From: Lamellibrachia satsuma
Lineage: Eukaryota > Annelida > Polychaeta > Sabellida > Siboglinidae
Assembly: GCA_033239005.1 (NCBI GenBank)
Contig: BSQZ01000036.1
Span: 4,174,001 to 4,238,000, forward strand
Direction: 5' to 3'
Length of the DNA stretch: 64,000 nt
Shown: piece after piece, positions 14,725-47,645 of the stretch
Position numbering within the stretch: position 1 is the first letter of the stretch
Layout of the letters: each line of letters starts with the position of its first letter
Notes under the pieces: model-generated
Told to the model about the DNA's origin: nothing
What the model saw: only the letters and a program-made list of their open reading frames with translations
Database searches by the model: none
Translations under genes and position numbers: made by a program

Positions 14725-15950
14725 AGGTTCACTCCATTGTATAAGGGAGGGATCGCCAGTAGATATTATCTACTTAGATTTTCAGAAAGCTTTTGACAAA
14801 GTGCCACATCAAAGATTGCTACTTAAATTAAAAGCCCATGGTATCGGGGATAGCATAACTGACTGGATAGAACAATGGCTGACTGACAGAAGACAACGAG
14901 TTGTAGTAGATGGCGAAGTTTCAAATTGGAAATCGGTTTTGAGTGGGGTACCTCAAGGATCAGTATTAGGACCTATATTATTCTTAATTTATATCAATGA
15001 CTTGGACGAGAGTATAACAAGTAACGTACTGAAATTTGCGGACGACACAAAACTGTTTAGAAAGGTTAATACTGATGGTGATAAACAACATTTACAAAAC
15101 GATCTAGACAGATTAGTGAAATGGTCTGAGAAATGGCAGATGCTGTTCAATTTTGGGAAATGTAAATGCCTACATACAGGACATGGGAACTTGAATGTAA
15201 ACTATAAAATGGGAGCTACTGTTCTTGGTACTACTGTAAAAGAAAAGGACTTAGGAGTTACAATAAGCGCTGATATGAAAGTTTCAGAGCAGTGTGGTAT
15301 TGCAGCTTCAAAGGGTAATCAAATTCTTGGATTGATTAGAAGAAACATAACATACAAGGGAAAAAGTTAATTATACCTCTTTATAAAGCAATAGTTAGAC
15401 CTCATTTAGAATACTGTATACAAGCATGGAGACCATATCGTAAGAAGGATATAGATACGCTTGAACGCATACAAAGGAGAGCAACTAAAATGATTCCAGA
15501 ACTTAGAGACCTTAGTTATGAAGAACGCCTGAAAGAATGTGGTTTAACAACTCTAGAGACAAGGAGGTTAAGAGGAGATCAGATTGAAGTTTTTAAGATA
15601 TTGAATGGGTATGAAAATATTGATAGAAATATGTTTTTCTCACTCAAGAAGGATAGCAGAACTAGAGGACATGAGGTAAAATTAGTAAAGGATCAATGTA
15701 GATTGGACATCAGAAAGCACTCGTTCTCACAGAGGACAGTAAATGAATGGAACAAACTGTCTACAGATTGTGTAACTGCTAGCAGCGTGAATATGTTTAA
15801 AAACAAGGTTGACACATATATCAGGAGGGCGGGTTATAAGTAGGTGAACATTGTTGGACTCTCGATAAGCCAATGGCTTCCTTGTCCACTTGCCATCTGG
15901 GCCTCTGGCTTGGATGGCAAATCTTGTTAAATCTTGTTAAATCTATAATT
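14725..15950 (+). mobile_element. Best-preserved family A LINE (L2/CR1-like), RT domain to 3' end
   Basis: The open frame enters with VDIIYLDFQKAFDKVPHQ, then GVPQGSVLGPILF (RT motif 4) and FADDTKLF with the catalytic Asp pair. One frameshift near 15360 separates it from the C-terminal frame at 15490-15843 (LERIQRRATK starts before it). A 3' UTR with ttggactctcgataagccaa follows, ending in repeats of aaatcttgtt. The 5' end is lost inside the RT domain. Assigned to the Jockey/CR1/L2 group by motif style. Confidence 0.9.
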
Positions 15951-16136
15951 AAAGGTTACACTGAGATAGTATTCGTTGCTGTGTGTTGTTCTCAAACATA
16001 TTATTGCAAAACAGTCTGAACGATAAATCTGTTCAGTTTGCGAAACCCAATAACTTTGTGAGAAATCCAATCACCCGATCTATAACAAGTTCGTCTTTCC
16101 GGTTGCAGGAGTAGCGGCGCGCGCGACGCCGTTGCC

Positions 16137-36976
<20,840 letters not shown>

Positions 36977-37390
36977 GGCGTTTCTCTTCTGTTTTGCCAA
37001 ATACCGTTGGTAATTTGTACCAGGACAATTAGTTCAATGGCACACATATTTAAGCATTTGTTATGAAAATATAAACTACATTGTTGACGACGATTAAGGA
37101 CAATGCGCCACTACGTGTCGGTTTTCTGGTTTTGTATTATAATCTTCCTCAATATATTAAACAGATGACGATATAATAAGGGTCACGGCGTGTTTTTAGA
37201 TATATAAACAAACGTTTTATTCAGCATGCAGTGTGTTTAATTCCAAATATTCGGATGTGTGTATACTTCCCAATAACAAACACGGTTGGTTTAATATGTT
37301 TGTCTCAGTTTGAAGCATGTATTGTGAGGTAGAAAGAATACGAGGCATACAACTAATCTCGTTCAAAAACTAATAAAGAGTAAGGAATTC
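36977..37390 (+). promoter_or_regulatory. Probable SYT12 3' UTR with poly(A) signal
   Basis: AT-rich sequence after the stop codon without further coding signs. An AATAAA hexamer lies at 37372-37377, the first plain candidate for 3' end formation. The exact cleavage site is not determined. Confidence 0.4.
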
Positions 37391-39405
37391 TTTATTTTCT
37401 TAGTCCACACAGATTTCAGAATATAACTGTGTTTTATTTTCATGTTTACGTCCTTACAGCAATAATAAGTATTACTTAAGCGGTTACTACGCTAGTGGAT
37501 TATTCATGTACGGGTCACACCAAAAAATGTGGCGTTCTGGAAAATAAGGGCATGTCGGTCGGTACGTGTCGTTGTAAGCACGAACCGCTGAATTGATAGT
37601 TTTGCTTCAGTAAAAAAAATCATTCTATCGATTTGGTATCATTTCAGATCTAGTAAAATGTGACATTTTGTTAATAATAATCATCCTCTCCGCCAGGGGC
37701 GCTAACTACATCCTATCATATCGACTTGTTAAACCGCTGATTGTTCAGTTGTTGGGTTAACCAATGAGATTTCGAGCCCGAATTTACGAGGCCTGGTATG
37801 GGAACTTAACTGTAATTGGTTGTGGACCCGTAGTCGCTTGTCGGACGGGTAATGATAGGCATGTCCTGGAAACGCTCGTTGAATTTAGGGCGCGGTGCGT
37901 TTGGTTCCCAGGAGTAATATAGTAATACTACCACCCTCGGCTAACGAGGATGTGAATATTTTTAATAACAATAATTATAGAATATTTGTGTTTAGTGTGC
38001 ACTCCTGTTAAACCACTCTTTTAGTGACATACTGTACGGTCATTTTTAGGTGGTGCTACACGTATGATAGATCTGGTTACCGGAACCACACAGTGCTTTT
38101 GCTTAGCCTAATTATTACACATACCTTAATTTTATTAGCTACCCATGATGCATTTCGTTTGCTCCGTGTCGCCATTTCTCAATATGCCGGTTTCGTATGC
38201 ACAGCCGAAATAATCAAAGTATGTGTTTCCTAAGTAGAAGAAACGTTTAATTATGTATGTTATATGTAATGCCGTGTATATTAATTAATACATTTATGGC
38301 TTATCTGTTTAATACATTTCTCGCATGATTGTTATAGTACATACATGATTGTAACATATATACATTTATCCCATGTCTGTTATATTACATACTTGACAAT
38401 GACATATGTAGTCAACCAAAGAAAAGTATATTTTCTTATAAAGAGTATAAATATAGGCAAACACGTTGTTAATGTGCGTACTGTAGTTATTGTGTGTGTT
38501 CGAAGAAACGGATGGCATTCAAGAATTATATATGTCTCCTTCTATCAGAGCAATACTATCATAGGCATACCTTCGGGAGCGCGAACGATATTTAGATACG
38601 ATGAAATATACAATGTGTGCGCATTTGTAGAGGTTCGAAATGTTCCGACCCCAAAATTAGTTTACTATTTTAGTCAAAAAAATCATGATATTTATAATTG
38701 CAGGTATTATCGTTTTTAACGAAGAAAATCAAACAATTTATAAGTATTTTTTTCGTTCCTAAAGAAGTATAACGTCAGTTTGTTAACATAAAAAAATCAA
38801 TTTACTGTTTGATCATATTACAAAATGTATAAAATGATCACAGCTCTGCATCATCAAAGTACCATTATTGTTTTATTATGAATCATCGCAAGATGGTGCT
38901 CGCGCGTTGTCATGCCATAACGCTACCTGGCGAATAGTGGTAACAATATAAACGAAACACTAAATCGCTCGCAGCGCCATCTCGCGAACAATCTGATCGT
39001 GTACAACAAGAGAGTGCCATAATTATGGCTTAATGGTCCTTGTGTAGTTGTTTTAATGCTGTGTAAACGGTGGCGATGATGATACTTGCCACGTCTTCTG
39101 TATTTTGTCGGAGGGTGGAGACTGTTTAGCAGTATTAAATCGTGGATTGCTGTCAACGTTGTGAGTTATTTGTCATTAACATTCGTTGTGAGTTATTTGT
39201 CATTAACATTCAATATTTCAACAGCTCCCATTTGATCTCTTATATGGATCAGACCACAGTTGAACTTCCTGTTTATTGTTTGGGCGTATTAAATTGTAAT
39301 ATGTGAAATTAACCAATTGATATAATGTGACATAAGTGTAGTTGAGCAGGCATATTCACAGGTTTGTTTGTAGAAGCTATTGATTGTGAAATAGTGCATT
39401 TTTTT

Positions 39406-39440
<35 letters not shown>

Positions 39441-41713
39441 GATGGATTTATGGGATTTTTTTCTGCTATGGGCCACGTGGGCGCTGATATTTTAGTAAAC
39501 ATTGACGGGCATCGCACGTGGGGGTGTTTTAAAAGATGTTGACAACACTTGGTCAGCATGTCAATGAGATGATGGCATTTGTTATGAAAACAAATCAGAA
39601 TTTGTGATGGTCAAGATGATCAAGGCCACCAATGCAGTGTTGTATTGTGGTGTGACCTATATAATCCCACGTATATGTGTATTAGGTCCGTCTTTGGGGT
39701 TAAGAAAAGGGGGTTCGGAAATGTCTTTGATTTTGTATCTTATCCATCCTACACGATATTACATTCATAAAGCTTTTTGTTAAACTGGGAACGCATCATA
39801 TGCATTGGTAGAATTAGTAAATATTTTTTATGACATCACAACTCATGTTTCCATGCAATATTTACAGGGTTGTCAGTTTTGTGCAACGATGTGGTAAAAA
39901 TGTTTTTTACCGCAGTAAAACCGCCCCAGCAAAACAGGTTTATCAGTTTCTACTGACCATCCCTAATTGTTTCGGGTGCAACCTGACCCTGCGAGAAATA
40001 ACGTGACTAATGGACTAATGTGTTGGCAAAATAATTAAACTGTTTAAGAACACGTTATTTGTTTGAGCGAATGGTACTCCCGTTATGCCGATGTTGTTCC
40101 AGCATTTTTCGTGTGTAGAGTTTCCGGTAGGTTTTGTAAATTTGTACAGGTGAAAACACATTTTTATATTTTTTTCTAACTTTCCTGCAAAAATAGGGTT
40201 TTCCGGAAATAAAAACCCTTTATAACTTTATAACAACATTCCAGTTCTTGTACATGCTTCTTAAACGTGCACAGCTTTCAACTACACAGTTTATTTAATG
40301 TGTTGGGACTGCATACCAAATGCGTAGGGCGTCCGCAGGATATTTTACGAATTTGTACACCAGAAGAATTTACCTCGCTTTGACGACTTGATCGAAACCG
40401 GTTTTCCATACTATCTCCTTCTCTATGATGAGGGGGCCGGGTAACAAGTGCCACCGCCGCTCACGGGTACGTGACAATAAGCTTTAACTTGCTGAAAGCT
40501 GGCAACTGACACCGGCATCGCGGTGAGAAGTTGTGTGATGCGTAAATTCAGGAACACGAGGATCTTCACCGCAAGACTCGATGAACGAAATCAGCTCTAA
40601 AGCCCACCGCATACCCCTCGACGCGACGCAACGCAACACGACGTGGACGAATCTTGAACAATCTTTTAACAATATATTGTTTCGTCGTGAGCTGCCACAC
40701 ATATCACGGCGATTCGTCGTGGAACAAACGCGACCCTAGCGGTTTCCCTTCGTTGCACTGTCGTGGCAGTTTTCAAGAAGCAGCCTTCGGATCACTGTGG
40801 AAAGTTCGATTGTATCCAAATCAGTACGGTTAACATTACCGAGAAACATCACACATGCCACTTCATATTGTAATAGGTCATGATTTCATGAAGTAATGTG
40901 CTTGCTGGGTGAGTTAATTTGGTTATCAATTTGGCCTCTTCCGAACCCTCTGCTCGGGGTGATTGCCCTCCCTATGATTGCAGCATCAAAATGGTAATCA
41001 CATTCTTGGGTTGATGATTATATTTGGAGAAAAGAAACAAATATAAAAAATGCTAACTATACCTAATGTTGTGTTATGCAACAGTTTTTTTCCAAAATGA
41101 TAGCATAAAACACAGCGATTGACTGAACATCGTGAAGACAATTCACACGAGGAGTCTAAAAACAGTTCGAGAGTAACATGTGCGTCCGTTAGAAAGCTCC
41201 CGTCACAAGGCTGCAACTGTCATTGCAACAATTACTGATTGTACTTGGCACCAATGCAGCAGGCTCTGTGCGTCAATGTTTGGTCTCCATGTATACACCA
41301 CCGTCATATATCAACCATGACTGCACGAGACGTAATATTTTTGTCAGCATCGAAATCGATGGACTACCAAGGAAGGAATGTAAGGAATGGGGAAGCAATT
41401 TAGACTTTTGCGTAGCACGTGCGAGCTTCGATCGAGGCCATCGCAAGAAAGATATAGATATATTGGATAGAATAGGTTTACTGATCCCAGCACGGAGATG
41501 TGGCATGCCAAATGATGCACCAAATGTCATGATTTGTCTAAACCTCCAGAAGGTTCAGAAGTATGAAGTAGAATAAAACATAATATTCACTGAATGCCGC
41601 CTCGTTGGCTACAAGGTTAGGTATGCACGAAGTTAAAAAATAATTCCACCATTTACACATTACGTACATAATACTACAACACAATGTCAGTTCCAGTCAA
41701 CTGGAAGTCGTCT
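37391..41713. other. Intergenic, no recognised gene
   Basis: AT-rich. Frames of 124 aa (38345-38719) and 117 aa (41223-41576) show no family match and poor coding quality. Minor items: a 27-bp direct repeat at ~39155-39210, (GA)n at 39409-39436, and a CGACGCAACG-rich patch at 40617-40650. Confidence 0.4.
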
Positions 41714-42150
41714 GATCCTACCGAGACGACCACTGCGAGTTCAATGTTGTTCCTGCTGAGGCGACCATGCGAGTTCAATGTTGTTCCTGCTGAGGCGACC
41801 ACTGCGAGTTCAATGTTGTTCCTGCTGAGGCGACCACTGCGAGTTCAATGTTGTTCCTGCTGAGGCGACCACTGCGAGTTCAATGTTGTTCCTGCTGAGG
41901 CGACCACTGCGAGTTCAATGTTGTTCCTGCTGAGGCGACCACTGTGAGTTCAATGTTGTTCCTGCTGAGGCGACCACTGCGAGTTCAATGTTGTTCCTGC
42001 TGAGGCGACCACTGCGAGTTCAATGTTGTTCCTGCTGAGGCGACCACTGTGAGTTCAATATTGATCCTACCGAGGCGACCACTGCGAGTTCAATGTTGTT
42101 CCTGCTGAGGCGACCACTGCGAGTTCAATGTTGTTCCTGCTGAGGAGACA
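41714..42150. repeat. 35-bp minisatellite, ~12 units
   Basis: Unit gttcctgctgaggcgaccac plus tgcgagttcaatgtt. It abuts the 3' end of the transposase remnant on the minus strand. Confidence 0.95.
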
Positions 42151-43510
42151 TCCACGGGCTCGACGAAGCCTTCCCCGCATCCCTCGACTACTGCTCCTTG
42201 CCCACTTAGACACTGGCACGTCAGAAGAGTCTGAGTGGGAGGAGAGCGTGAGGACCAACATGAAGGGGAGGAGACTGGTCTCGAGCGCACGGTGCCCTTC
42301 TTGTCGTCGTCGACAAACTTCCTGTGGCGGAAAAGGTATGCCCGTCGCGCGTTAGTCCATCAGGCTGGATCGTAGGCGACATACCCCCGACAGTTCCCCT
42401 TGATGCAATACAGTCTCAGTGTTGGGGCCGTCCCACTGCTGGCAGCACCACGCCTAGCCTGTCAGCTGACAGTCTCAGTGGTGGGGCCGTCCCACTGTTG
42501 CCAGCACCACGCCTGGCCTGTCAGCTGACAGTCTCAGTGGTGGGGCCGTCCCACTGTTGCCAGCACCACGCCTGGCCTGTCAGCTGACAGTCTCAGTGGT
42601 GGGGCCGTCCCACTGTTGCCAGCACCACGCCTGGCCTGTCAGCTGACAGTCTCAGTGGTGGGGCCGTCCCACTGTTGCCAGCACCACGCCTGGCCTGTCA
42701 GCTGACATTCTCAGTGGTGGGACCGTCCCACTGTTGCCAGCACCACGCCTGGCCTGTCAGCTGACATTCTCAGTGGTGGGGCCGTCCCACTGTTGCCAGC
42801 ACCACGCCTGGCCTGTCAGCTGACAGTCTCAGTGGTGGGGCCGCCCCACTGTTGCCAGCACCACGCCTGGCCTGTCAGCTGACAGTCTCAGTGGTGGGGC
42901 CGTCCCACTGTTGCCAGCACCACGCCTGGCTTATCAGCTGACAGTCTCAGTGGTGGGGCCGTCCCACTGTTGCCAGCACCACGCCTGGCCTGTCAGCTGA
43001 CAGTCTCAGTGGTGGGGCCGCCCCACTGTTGCCAGCACCACGCCTGGCTTATCAGCAGAGACATAAAGGGCTGCATGTCCTTGACGCCATTCACCTTCGT
43101 GAAGTTCGGAGACAGGAAAGTGTTCCAGTCGAAGGTAGTGACGAGCATATTTCCTACCTCATCACCGACAAGCTGCGCTCGGTTGGCCGAGGAGGACGTG
43201 TTGACGATCCCAGCGATGTCGCCATGCACGACACCCTCGTGCGTCGCAGCTTCCTATTGATGAGGCCAAAACAACGGGCGCGAACTTGGTGTGGCCTGTC
43301 AGCATGAAGTGTATGCTGATGGTCGTGCCAGTCTAGACAAGACTCGCCACGCCAGGTACCACAGCATGTACGAGTTCCTGCACCGTTGTCCGCGTGCAGG
43401 TGCATCTCCTTCTCGCCCACGACGAACTGTGCTAGGTAGTGGTGCAGGTAGCTGATGACACAGTTCGCCTCTTTCCTAGTCAATGCGGTCGTGTCGACGA
43501 GGTAGTTCAT
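42150..43510 (-). pseudogene. DUF7869-type transposon protein remnant (frameshifted)
   Basis: On the minus strand 43510-43154 reads FVVGEKEMHLHADN with CFGLINRKLRRTRVSC, then after a frameshift NRAQLVGDEVGN and TTFDWNTFLSPNFTKVNGVK (to ~43060). After the 59-bp array, 42360-42240 gives PDGLTRDG and, in another frame, RKFVDDDKKGT. These are pieces I recall from DUF7869-containing transposon proteins (motifs HLHADNCxGQNK, CFGLLKxxFRRT, TYDWxxFL). Here the C-x-GQNK part is lost. The transposon superfamily is not assigned. Confidence 0.65.
42411..43054. repeat. 59-bp minisatellite, ~11 units, inside the transposase remnant
   Basis: Unit cagtctcagtggtggggccg then tcccactgttgccagcacca. 59 bp is not a multiple of three, so it would shift frame at every unit. 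Confidence 0.95.
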
Positions 43511-43599
43511 CTAAACCAACGTACAATACCCTCAGCATGAACTCCGAAGAGGCCACAGCGCCGCTGCACGAGAAAGTAGATGGGCCCTGGCTGGATTGG

Positions 43600-44640
43600 C
43601 CGGGTCGTTAGGGTACAATATTTAGAAGGGTATGAAACATATATTAGACTAAAAATGGTTTCATCGGTGATGAACTTCCGATCGTGCTACTTGGCATCCG
43701 CTCCAAGAGACGATTTTGGATGTGCGTCTACCGAACTAGTTTATGGAACGACACTACTTCTTCCAGGCGAGTTTTACGATCGCGCGACGAGTACGACTGC
43801 TGCGGGCCAAACCGACAACACACCACCGACAGCTTACCTCTCTAGTGCCCGCGGATTTGCGCACATGTAGGCCTTACATTCGTCTTCGTGCGTCACGATG
43901 CTCACCAAACGCCCCTACAGTGCCTGTACGACGGACCATTCAAGGTGTTGACGCGCGGTGACAATCCGACGACATTTGTTGACATTGATTTCGAGCTCAC
44001 GAACAACCCGCTGCAGACTCGCCCGCGTCCTCCGTCACGATCTTCACCGACAGCCACTTCGACATCATCGCCGACGACGCGTGTGTCCGCACCAGCAAAC
44101 GTCCGCCCGACGACGCGCGTGTCCGCACCGGCAAACGTCCGCCCGACAACGCGTGTGTCCGCACAGGCAAACGTCCGCCCGACGACGCGCGTGTCCGCAC
44201 CGGCAAACGTCCGCCCGACGACGCGTGTGTCCGCACCGGCAAACGTCCGCCCGACGACGCGCGTGTCCGCACCGGCAAACGTCCGCCTGACGACGCGCGT
44301 GTCCGCACCGGCAAACGACCGCCTGACGACGCGCGTGTCCGCACCGGCAAACGTCCGCCCGACGACGCGTGTGTCTGCACCGGTAAACGACCGCCCGACG
44401 ACGCGTGTGTCCGCACCAGCAAACGTCCGCCCGACGACGCGTGTGTCCGCACCGGCAAACGACCGCCCGACGACGCGCGTGTCCGCACCGGCAAACGACC
44501 GCCCGACGACGCGTGTGTCCGCACCGGCAAACGACCGCCCGACGACGCGCTTCGGTTGCCACGTTCGGACACCGGCCCAATTTCAGTCTTGTTGCCCGAA
44601 CTGGGTGTGGGTTTGTCGCGGTCACTGCGCCACCTAGCGA
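43600..44640 (+). mobile_element. Ty3/gypsy-like retrotransposon, 3' end of pol with a C-terminal array
   Basis: 43665-43860 reads SAPRDDFGCASTELVYGTTL and LPGEFYD, the integrase C-terminal pattern of gypsy elements. A frameshift leads to VRRTIQGVD/RHDAHQTPLQCLYDGPFKVL in the 43888-44637 frame, matching the GPFKV box. A 36-bp array and then an RFGCHVRTPAQF end follow. Upstream pol is missing and the right LTR is not recognised. Confidence 0.75.
44071..44550. repeat. 36-bp in-frame minisatellite, 13 units, in the gypsy ORF
   Basis: The unit encodes PTTRVSAPANVR and is very CpG-rich (cgacgacgcgtgtgtccgca). All units keep the ORF open, as do both opposite-strand frames. Confidence 0.95.
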
Positions 44641-46279
44641 ACACAAGGAGAGAGTTCGCTGCACTCCTCCACACGAACTCGTGCATCTAGTTAATATTTT
44701 ATGCCATTATGTATTACTTATTATTATTAACGTGTTATTTTTCGGACTAAATCTTGAGTTGTCATCGATCACAAGACCAACCTCACACCACACCTCCTCA
44801 TGCAGTTACCCCGTACGGAGGATGTTTTTTTTAGTTTTTTAACGGATATCAACCTGTACGTCATGTGCACAACGTTGTGTTTACGTGTATTTAAGGTGAC
44901 ATACGTTATATTGCCATCAAATGTATTGGTTTTGCAGAATAAAAGTGGAAACCCGACGCAAACTGGACTGATCGTTCTCCACACTCCGTATCTAGAATAG
45001 TGGTGCCACGCGGTGGTTAATCCACGAACCAGTGAAACTCGCCATCTGTTCTGCAGCTCACTGTGGCGTCACTGCCGAGTTTTAGTTATGGCGCCTTTTC
45101 AATTATTTTACTTCTCTAAGTACTTTGTGGACATATCATGATCATTAGGGAGAACTGTCGAGAAAGAATATATTATATTTCTGATGAGATGCTAAAATAT
45201 ATTGGCCTTTATATCTTATACATATAAGTGGGAAAGTGAGAGTGGACGGGGATACACCCGAAATCTGCACACATAATTTTTGTCACAATGAAAAATACAC
45301 ATTGCTTTCAGGCGATGACGTGTGCGGCAAAAGGAGGCGCCATAACACCGAGCCTGGGTAATCGAGGCTAGGGATGTACTGGGGCTATGCCGACGGTATA
45401 CACGTGTAATCATCTAGGCTAGTGATGGTCCACCCATCCTCTGCATTGTGCAAATAATGTCCGTAAATGCAAATGTTCACATCGCACGAGAAAGCAAACG
45501 AATTATTTGCACTAAATGCATAAAAGCATCATACAATTATTTTAAACATGACTCAAGATTTTTTACGGACATGTCTATGCATAATACCACTTCCATGAAA
45601 TATTGTTTTCTTGAATGTGAAAAATTCCCAGAAGATGTCTTGTATGCGACGGAACCAATGTTTTGAGTATGTGGATGTTGACCTTCCCCAATATACTCGC
45701 TGGAATCAGCCTAGTCCCTCAGTATTCAACAGCTTCTGACGTTTATAAACACACCACGCTGTACTTAAGAACATGCAACATTTAGATTTGTAAACTAACC
45801 AATAATATTGGAATTTTAATAGGATTCATGACTAATGTTTCAGGTTGTAGGCACCACACTGGTTATGTAGAATGTTTTATATAAAATATCTGTTCGTATT
45901 AAAAATGATCAAACTCCCAAACCTCTTAAGATTTCTTTATTTGCTTAGGCACCAAAATACCTTATTGTACAGTGAACTGTTGTTGATTTCAAGAAAACAA
46001 TTGTCACAGTGACTATTAAGATGGGTGCGTGGAATGTGTCTCTAGTCTAGCCACTGCCCTTCTTCCCACCCACCGAAATGTTATAGTTGCTCTTCGCAGA
46101 TAACAAACAAATAAAAATCAAGCATGTTCTTTCCAACATGTTTAACAAGTCTATAAATATCAAAGAAAGTACATAGCTACCACTCTGTGTCTCAAATATT
46201 ATCTAAACATAACCTTTGGGACCCTGTCAGTCCAATAACAATTGAAAGACAACAGACAACAGGCAATTACTTTGATAAA
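44641..46279. other. Intergenic, no recognised gene
   Basis: AT-rich with short unrecognised frames. No clear LTR was found next to the gypsy fragment. Confidence 0.4.
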
Positions 46280-47518
46280 TGATTGATTTATTGCATAATT
46301 ATTTTCTTAAATGTACAACAATTTAAAAAAAAATGTTCTCTGTATCCAGCCATGGTGAATTTCATGGCCGACTCGGTTCTAATTGTGATCACTGTGGTAA
46401 ATGCAAGTAAAGCCTGTGCATTCTGCATCTCAAAATCTTGTCTTTCTTGATGGAAATGCACAGGGTAACTCTTTGGTCAAACATGCGAACTTGAATTAGT
46501 AATGGTGATTTATTCCTGAAACAAAAAACATTGAAAAACTATTAACCTGGGTCTGCATTGCTAAACAATTTACACTATTGTACACACAACTGGCATAGGT
46601 CTGCATTACTAAACAATTTACACTATTGTACACACAACTGGCATAGGTCTGCATTGTTAAACAATTTACACAATTGTACACACAACTGGCATAGGTCTGC
46701 ATTGCTAAACAATTTACACTATTGTACACACAACTGGCATAGGTCTGCATTGCTAAACAATTTACACTATTGTACACACAACTGGCATAGGTCTGCATTG
46801 CTAAACAATTTACACTATTGTACACACAACTGGCATAGGTCTGCATTGTTAAACAATTTACACTATTGTACACACAACTGGCATAGGTCTGCATTGCTAA
46901 ACAATTTACACTACTGTACACACAACTGGCATAAGTCTGCATTGCTAAACAATTTACACTATTGTACACACAACTGGCATAGGTCTGCATTGCTAAACAA
47001 TTTACACTATTGTACACACAACTGATTTGTAGCCATCTATTCATTTTGTCCAGTTTTAGCAGCAGAATTTAAACGTGACCAAATCAAAAGCAAGACTGAT
47101 GGAAATGGTGTCTTTAGCAATCTCTACAAAACATCACAATATTTGCTGCTCCTTTGCAGAATATTTTTTTCAGTTTGCCCAATGATTTCACCGTAAAATA
47201 AATAAAACAACTGTACGAATGATTTGCAGATGGTAGATTAAATTTGTTCATGAAATGAGTGCAAGACGAGTGAACAAATTTAATCAACCTCTAAAACACA
47301 TGTGGGTGGTCAAGATGTTAAGCATACAGTCAAACATGTCTTACGTGACTGCTGAATGGATTGTCAAAAAGTGGTCTTTTTAGTGTAAGTAATTTAACTC
47401 TTGTGAAAGATGTTGACTCTGGTTGTTGATGACAGATGGTCAAGTAGGTCTGAATGTAGTTTATACTACATAACATGATTTATGATAAAAAGGAACTTCA
47501 CAAGTCAGACATACCTCA
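46280..47518 (-). promoter_or_regulatory. Probable TMEM258 3' UTR region containing a 48-bp tandem array
   Basis: Downstream of the TMEM258 stop there is no other coding sign. Minus-strand AATAAA signals lie at 46514-46509 and 46292-46287. If the 3' end uses either, the 48-bp array at 46552-47022 would be part of the 3' UTR. An earlier end is also possible. Confidence 0.35.
46552..47022. repeat. 48-bp minisatellite, ~10 units, open on both strands
   Basis: Unit tctgcattgctaaacaattt then acactattgtacacacaact and ggcatagg. 48 bp keeps both strands open. Located downstream of TMEM258. Confidence 0.95.
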
Positions 47519-47645
47519 TCAGACGTAGATCCCCACCCAGAGTAGCAGAAAGAGTACGCCAAAGCCCATAAATACTGATGCAACTAGTGATACAAGCAGC
47601 TCCTTGAATATGTCACGCTTGAACTTTGTTGACGTAGCCTCGTAA
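47519..47645 (-). CDS. TMEM258: TMEM258 last coding exon
   Basis: Minus-strand acceptor gctgtcag|TTACGAG. It encodes [17 protein letters not shown] and the second transmembrane helix, and ends at a TGA after GIYV. Entry phase 2: the GT at the end of the previous exon plus T completes a Val codon. Confidence 0.95.

Noticed and set aside
38345..38719. 124-aa open frame in AT-rich intergenic DNA
   Set aside because: No recognisable domain, no splice context, amino-acid make-up as expected from AT-rich noise.
41223..41576. 117-aa open frame
   Set aside because: No family recognised, opposite strand equally open in part; left unassigned.
43029..43307. Plus-strand frame across the DUF7869-like region
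   Set aside because: It is the shadow of the minus-strand transposase remnant, which carries the recognisable motifs.
45303..45360. Possible small exon with cag acceptor and gtaatc donor near 45310-45357
   Set aside because: No neighbouring exon joins it and its translation has no family signal.
46496..47044. 182-aa minus-strand and 155-aa plus-strand repeat proteins
   Set aside because: A 48-bp array is a multiple of three; both strands are open and neither has a family match or start/stop context.
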